This document shows positions 57,301 to 64,000 of a DNA stretch of 64,000 nucleotides, piece after piece. The translations under genes were made by a program, and so were the position numbers. Position 1 is the stretch's first letter. Every line of letters starts with the position of its first letter. The stretch is from Sternotherus odoratus. Taxonomy: Eukaryota; Chordata; Testudines; Kinosternidae. The notes below the pieces were generated by a model. The model searched no databases. It was given only the letters and a program-made list of their open reading frames with translations, and was not told where the DNA came from. The stretch covers positions 177,264,920-177,328,919 of the forward strand of contig JAVMKO010000002.1 of NCBI GenBank assembly GCA_032164245.1, in the 5' to 3' direction.

Positions 57301-57477
57301 CGGGGCCAGATTTACACCATGGCACAGCATCTTCAATGCCCTCCCCTCCCCTCCCCCCCTCCCCCGCCTACAACTGATTTTCATGTTGCACAGTTTTAGA
57401 GAGGTAAGTCGCCCCTAGAACACCAGCACCCCTAGGCACCTGCCTAACGTCCCTAATTGGAAATCTGGCTCTGCCCA
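57301..57477. mobile_element. probable hAT non-autonomous element
   Basis: CGGGGCCAGATTTACACC faces GGAAATCTGGCTCTGCC. Termini similar to the 38578-40583 transposon. No clear target duplication. Confidence 0.55.
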
Positions 57478-60400
57478 GACCTCTACAGACTTCCCCTTTT
57501 CCCCCTGGGGATATCAATTTTACACAATAAATAAAAATGTTAGAACCTTAAGGCTGTGTACCTCTTCTTGATTTCCCCGCTTGGTTTCCCCTACAGCTTT
57601 CTGATCTTCTCTCTCATCTTCCTTTTCTCCTTTCATCTTCATTCTTTATTTTCCTGTTAAAAAAAAAATTACTTACTCTCTTCCTCTCATCTCCTCCCCC
57701 CCTCCCCCCCCCCCCCCCCATTTGTCCAGGTCCCATCTTTAACCATTCTTTGTTTCTGGTATGTCTCTTTTGGTTTTTGTTTTTTTTTCTGTTGATCTTT
57801 ATCCGTAACTAAAGGACAGTGGATAGAACGCTATAACTTTGGATCAGTTCATTATTTGAGTTCTTATTTATATACAAGCAGGACGTATAACTAAGCACAT
57901 GACTAGTTCCATTGAAGTCATATGCTTAAAGTAAAATGTACTTAAGTGCTTTGCTGGATAAGGTTTATCAGCACAGCAATTTGATCTCTAAAAATAAACA
58001 CATCACTCTTGTTCTCTTGCCAGGCTAGGAGGTTCGCCTCCAGCTGTAGTGTAGACATACTCACTGGGACCACTGCATCTGAACAACTCCTCGCCCAGGA
58101 GACAGGAAGTAGGATTTGCCTTTAGCAGCAAAAGAATCACTTTTAAATGGGGGGATAAGACAGGATGTAATTTATGTATCAGTTGAACTGGAAATCTGAA
58201 GGGAGAATACTTTAAAACTAGTCAGTGCCAACTCATCATCTAGAAAGAATATATTTTTAGCAAAAAATGTATCTTCTATCATATAGAAATTGAAGGATGG
58301 TGATTTCTCAGAATAAGTAGCTTCATACATTACTAGAGAATATCAAGATTCCCATTCAAGATTCTTCAAAACAACATTGTGTGTAAAGACTGAAAGTGTG
58401 AAGTTCTATGACCCAGCTATTAGAGGAAAGCTGAATTGGGATATTTCCAGGAACTTTATTTATATTCCCTTTAGGATACCAACAGAGTATAACCCTATTT
58501 AAGGTAGCATAGATAAGATATGAATGTGAGTGATTTTCATTTGGACCAATAAGACCCATTGGCAGTGCAGTTTTTGGTACACTTGAAAAGCAAACTGGTA
58601 ATGAGCTGTCAAAAGCTGCAAAATGATCCTCATACAATACTAGAACATGAATAACTATGCCCATTCCAGAGGTGTTTTTTTTACAACTATAATTGTTTAT
58701 CAGTGTATGAATGACTACGTTTGTTGCACTATTAAAATTTTGAATCATTTGTTCTCATACTAATAAAAGTCTACCTTTAAACGAGCCTTGAATGTTTTGA
58801 CTAATTCAGCATTCTAAAACACAAACATGTAGTATGGATCATAATAAACACAACTATGTTCCTACCTTACGTCCTCTAATAAAATTCCAGCAAAAAGGTG
58901 AAAATAGTTCAATTCAGTTCACTCTTGAAGATAGAGTACAATAGGCCTCAATGTGAGCAACCAAAAACAGATAGAGAAAGCCAGTCCTGTTAATGGAATA
59001 TTCTTTCATGTAAATAAATGATTTGCCTACTATGAAATGCTAAGCTTTTTCATTCAATGTTTTAGGGTGGAATGTTCCCTTCAGTCGAGGTTTTCTTTCT
59101 TGAATAGATAAAGAAGGAGAACTGACAAAACAATGCAACAATGTTTGTTACACAAAGCATGATTCCTCATAGGGAAATGAATAATTTATAGCCTATTATC
59201 AAATAGGTTCTGTAACCTGCCATCATGGTAGACTTTTAGTAGGCGAAAAAACTCAAGCCAAATATTTTAAGGGAACATTAAGTAATGTCCACCTTGATTT
59301 GATAAAAATCTTTCAAATTCCTATCTTCTCTTTTGCATAATTTAGTGATGAACCTCCAGGGTGGCTCAGAGGGTAGGGTAATGAGAGCCAGACTTTCTCC
59401 TCTAGATTGTTGCTTTTAATCCAACCTGGGGCAGATGTGATGGAAGGTTACAATCCAAAGGCCAGCACATGCAAAATGATGTGTGATTCTCAGTTACTTT
59501 CCTAATTGACTTAAGCTAAAATTAGTTGTCCAATATCTGTATTGGAGTGTCAGTGTTGGGCCAGATCCCTGTCACCTGTTCTGCTTCATTTGATCTTGCT
59601 TACGCCAGAATAAATCAGTACTGATTCCATCAAAGTCAGTTAAATAATTTTCAATTTACACTGAAATACCTGAGATCAGAACGTGGCCTATACAACTTTA
59701 CTGATTTTATTCCACTGTGTTAATTAACTAAATTTCATATATTTCATAACTACAGTTAATTCCATTGACCCACGCTATATATCAGTACCATATAGCAACA
59801 AATTACTTTTCATGGGTTATAGATCTTCTCCAAAAATCTATAACTCCCATTCTGGTCACTTCTTCCTGTTCTTGCCTCCTGCCTCTTCCATCTGCTAACA
59901 GCCTGCATTACATTTCTTTAAAGACAGTGTATGCACTCTGACTGTGACATAAAGTAAACTTCAGATGCTAATTATAACCACATAAATGCTAACCACATTA
60001 ACTGCTTCACTGCTGAACACTAACAGGTGCATCCAGGAAATGTGCTTGTCTCGAGTGTCAAGACCTTCCAGGCATTTGAACACAAACGTGCTTAGGAAAG
60101 CGTGGGCCAAAAACATTTGCATTCTAGCTGTAGCAAAAGTGGTTTAAAAAAGAAGCTAAGGCAGCTGAGTTCTGCTTTTGACCTAGATGATCCAAAGAAG
60201 AAGAGAACGCCTGTGGAATTTGAGATTGCCGGAATCAAGCTACAATCTAGTTTAAATCTAGAATTTTTAAAATAAGCCCCAAGAAAATTAAAGAAAACGC
60301 CATCAGCTTTAGAAAAAGTGATGTCCAGTCAGTAAAGAGCCAGTCTACAAAAGACAGTCAACATATAATTAGCTCAACTCAACTTTTCCCAGCCACACAT

Positions 60401-63400
60401 TCCTTTTGGAGGTCTCAACTTCTAGGCCTGCAGCGAATCACCCTTTAGACATTCCAACATGCACTGGAAAAGTGATGTTGAACCACCACATCAACCATGG
60501 AAGACAAAGTTGTAAGAGAAGCACAATTTTTACATATGCCAAATGGCTCATATTATTTTAAAAACAAAACAAAAAATGCCATTTATCTCCAAAATTCTAA
60601 AACTGTTCAGTAATAAGAAGCAAGTCCTCATACAGGCCCCACTTGAGGAAAGCAGTCTGATTAACTTCAGTGGGTCTTAAGCATGTGCTTACAGGGCTCT
60701 CCTAAAAGGGATCCTTTCATGGATCAAAAACTATAATAAATAAAATGGCAAAAAGAGAAATAGTGGAAGCAACTGCTATATTTACAAACAAATCTCAAAT
60801 ATTTAGAAGACAAAGATTGGCTCAGAATGGCAAGCCTGCCACAATTGCTTCCTCTCTCTCTCCCAGTAGACCCTTTAAATCTCTCTGGTCCAGGGATGGC
60901 CACAAAAGTTTTCCAAAATAAAATTACCATAAACACAAAACCTTGATAGCAAAAGTCCTTTCTTCAAGTGTTCCTTTGGGGGATGAGAATGAGACTCCAG
61001 GGTCACCTCTTTCCCTCCTGGAGTGGACTATCCACTGGCAAACAGTCCCTCTCTATTGTTTCCCTTTTCCCCTCACTGTCATAACAGTGAGCTTTTTGCA
61101 CTGTTTTCCACTCAGATTTTTTGTCATGATTGGTTGAATGATCACTTTGGAAAGCAGGGAGCCTTGTTTCACTCTACACTACAAGCCTCCTTAAAGAACC
61201 AGGAGTCACCTCTTCTACCTGAGACTTTCCAAGGGACTGTTTCCTTCATCCCCTTGACTACCCTTCCTGTGCTCAGATCTTTGTTTGGTTGAGACTAGTT
61301 GGAATTAAGTAGCTTGGACCCAGTCCCCCCCTCAGCCCAATTCCTCTTCTCCCTAAAAAGGCTCCATTACAACAGACAAAAGCTTTACAGATGGGTGAAT
61401 GAACTAGATGAACTACCTAGCTGCTTCATATCCATAAATGTTATTTTATGTAGCATAAATTTGTTTTTTCATGCATTACTGAAGGATCCTCAGCCTGAAA
61501 AGATTGCTTTAAATAAGAAGCCAATAATATATAGCAAATAATATCAGTAATAGGTTAATGCCCTGGACATATCTGTATAAAATGTCATGCATTGAGAACA
61601 TCTCCTTCATTATAATCTGTTGCTGTTTCAATTCTAGTACAAGAGAAATTAGTTTCCCTTAGGTTTATCCATTATCTCCCATTTGGAAACACAGATGGTA
61701 AAAACACTGAAGCTTTAACAAATGATCCCCACCTGTGACACTGATGAAACACTGAGATGGATCAGGTAAAAGTACAAGGTTAAAATAAAAACAGCTGTCT
61801 GGGGGGAAAAGAAAAAAAGAGTCTATGGATTTAGATATAGCACTTTGGTCCAAGAGCATAAACAAAAGGATAACCTTCAATTACAATCTCTGTTGCTGGA
61901 ATAAAATGCACTAGAGAAAGGCATTTCTCAATTGCTGGGACGGGGGGAGTTTAAAATAAACACTATGTCTTCTGTCTGAGTGTGACATCTATGAGAAACA
62001 AGAAGTTCCATTTTCTGAATAACATCCTAAACTCCCAAAGTAATGTTTTTTTATTCCGCTTTATTTTGCTCCTTAACAAAATAAGCAGAAGCAACCCAAA
62101 AAATTTCACAATATCATAAAGGAAATAGTATGACTGCATTCAGAGATGGATAAGATTGGTTCATAAAAGCCGGAACTTAAAATGTCTAGAAAAAACACAT
62201 ACTATTTTTAACACGGTACAAAGACTGAAAACATGTCTGGCTTTGTCTGCTTGAAGCCAGGTAAGCGAGACTGGTGCAAATCACAGTCTTCCTTGCCTAC
62301 TCTTGGAGTTCACTCTCGTGCATTTCTACGTGTTGCTGGCCATCAGTTGCTGTATCCCAAGCATAGAGATAGCCTGACCCCAGTGGTAGAGCTGCACATT
62401 GGAGAATTATGGGTCCAAATTTTCCTAGTAAAGATGGAGGCTAAAGGCCAGACTGTGATGTACTTACTATTCATTATTAATAGGAGTCTTACACCTCAAG
62501 AAGTCCCTTTGAAATCAATTGTGAAGTACGGTGTTAGTCACCATGAACAAGGGTTTCAAATCTGCTCGGTAATGAGGAATGCTAAGGGGCAGAGTCTGTG
62601 TGTGTTTTTGTGAGAAAGAGAATATGTTAATAACAATTTGTCCCGGCTTTGAAGCTTCTATATTCAATTTCAGTCAGAAGCAAACTTTTATGTCTGAGCT
62701 CAGTTCAGAAAAGAAAGGGTATATGATGACCCAAACATCTTTCACATGTGAATATGCTTCTAGGATTTAAAAGAAGTCAAAAGTCAATACTGTTTTCCCC
62801 CTAGATAAGAGCCAATGTACTAACTGAAACCGAATCCTTTTTGTGCTCTGGGACGATAGCCAGAACTAATTTTGCACTCTTTCATTCTCTTTTAACCAGG
62901 GTTAAAGATATCATAGGGCAGTTCCTTGGGCTTAGACAATGAAACAAGCTGTATGCTTTTGTTATACAGAAGTGTGCTGCTACCATCACTGGCCATCAGT
63001 AGAAATACTAGGGAAGGATGAAAGGGAAACATAGGGAGAGTGGTCTTAGAACCAACACCGCCATAAATCTACACTACTAATTTTGTTTTACTCACATCTA
63101 TTACATTGTCACTGAAGTCAGTGTTATACACGATTAAAGTCCTGATATGACCTGAATCAGAGATCTGGTTGCATGACACCAGGATCCGTCTACTAACTTG
63201 ATGCATTTTAATTCATTATTTAACAACAGAAAGGAGAGCCAAAACAAACAGGTTTAATGCTTAATTTTCACCCCTCTCCTCAAAGACTACAGGATTGCCG
63301 TAAAAGAGCTCACTGATATCGAGTCAGCATAGTGGTGAAATACCACAGAGCCGTCATCAACATACATTAAGTCTACTGCTCCAAAACTCATCTACACACT

Positions 63401-63570
63401 TGCTGCCCTAAGACATTTGCAGATGACCAGAGCTGACTTAATGAACAAGTGGATACCCAAGCTACATTTAGCTATGCAAAGGACTGTGTCAGAGTTCATG
63501 GCAAAAATGATTGTCCTGAAGACTTGGCTTCAGAAGGGTTCTGTGAGGCACTCAGATAACAAAATGACTA
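57478..63570. other. intergenic, mostly unrecognised AT-rich DNA
   Basis: Six kilobases without a gene. Weak signals: a poly-C run at about 57692-57719; a MITE tail GTAGTGTAGACATACTC near 58047; a tRNA-like SINE candidate at 59350-59450 (GGTGGCTCAGAGGGTAG); old palindromic repeats at 59560-59690 and 60630-60720 (CACTTGAGGAAAGCA ... CTTAAGCATGTGCTTA). Confidence 0.4.
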
Positions 63571-64000
63571 GGCCCTGCCAAATTCATGATCCATTTTGGT
63601 CAATTTCACAGTCAGATTTTAAAAATTGTTAATTTCATTATTTCAGATACTTAAATCTGAAATTTCATGGTGGTGTGATTGTAGGGGACCTGACCTCAAA
63701 AGGAGTTGTGGGTGGGTGGGGAGGTTGCAAAGTTATTATGGGGTGGGGGGTTGTGGTACTGCTACCCTTACTTCTGCGCTGCTGCTGGTGTCGTCAGAGC
63801 TGGGTGGTCAGAGGGCAGAGCTGCCAGCAGCAGCGCAGAAGTAAGAATGGCATAGTATGGGATTGCCACCCGTACTTCTGCGCTGCTGCCTTTCAGGGTT
63901 GGGTGCTCAGAGAGTGGCGGCTGCTAACCAAAGGCCCAGCTCTGCAGGCAGCAATGCAGAAGTAAAGGTGGCATGGCAGGAGATGGTATTGCCACCCCTC
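63571..64000. mobile_element. left part of a repeat cut by the window edge
   Basis: Begins TAGGCCCTGCCAAATTCATG and continues with CAATTTCACAGTCAGATTTT and repeated blocks TACTTCTGCGCTGCTGC, alternating with inverted GCAGCAGCGCAGAAGTA. I recall a reptile DNA element with these ends. Its right half lies beyond 64000. The open frames here follow the tandem blocks and are not genes. Confidence 0.6.

Noticed and set aside
63626..63965. Plus-strand frames of 72 and 96 codons at the window end
   Set aside because: They follow tandem and inverted repeat blocks of a mobile element.

Overview
The window is vertebrate nuclear DNA: AT-rich, intron-poor in readable coding sequence, and dense in interspersed repeats. 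CR1 LINEs, Penelope-like elements (PLEs), Harbinger, hAT and TA-flanked mariner/pogo-type DNA transposons and long LTRs occur together. This mix, and repeat families I recognise from chelonian genomes, point to a turtle (a crocodilian is less likely). No rRNA, CRISPR array, operon or bacterial-type gene was seen.

One host gene is supported. A CpG island at about 13.69-14.83 kb contains, on the minus strand, the first coding exon of the aryl hydrocarbon receptor (AHR): an ATG at 14087, 18 codons, and a splice donor at 14031/14030. Positions 1-14031 are therefore AHR intron 1, which is at least 14 kb long. No bHLH exon 2 is visible, so the rest of the gene lies beyond position 1. Everything right of about 14.9 kb is upstream intergenic DNA in which I found no other host gene.

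Layout: 1.3-2.3 kb, a PLE end and MITEs. 2.77-7.01 kb, a near full-length Harbinger transposon with a Myb/SANT gene (+) and a DDE transposase gene (-), both broken. 7.4-9.7 kb, small pogo/hAT elements. 9.7-13.6 kb, AT-rich intron with no repeat recognised. 13.57-14.87 kb, a MITE, the AHR exon and its CpG island. 15.02-16.67 kb, a hAT element made of two 3' halves head to head. 17.10-18.98 kb, a TA-flanked element carrying a CpG-rich insert with a signal-peptide-like ORF. 19.3-20.6 kb, an LTR. 22.9-24.6 kb, a Tigger-type MITE and an LTR split by a hAT. 27.1-28.7 kb, a CR1. 34.2-35.0 kb, a hAT. 38.6-40.6 kb, a hAT with a ZMYM1/DUF4371-type transposase. 41.2-43.0 kb, an LTR split by two Harbinger MITEs. 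43.5-44.2 kb, a solo LTR. 45.5-46.1 kb, a PLE with an inverted 5' part. 46.1-47.9 kb, a second Myb/trihelix transposon remnant. 48.3-50.4 kb, a CR1 split by a SINE, a PLE and a hAT. 55.0-55.4 kb, an inverted-repeat PLE. 57.0-57.5 kb, hAT MITEs. The last 430 bp are the start of another repeat. Many insertions carry exact target-site duplications, so the order of insertion can be read directly.

The most unusual signals are a hammerhead-ribozyme-like core conserved in the PLE 3' ends, the hAT with two 3' ends, and the TA-flanked element with apparently captured promoter/exon-like DNA. All coding sequence of the mobile elements is broken by stops or frameshifts.
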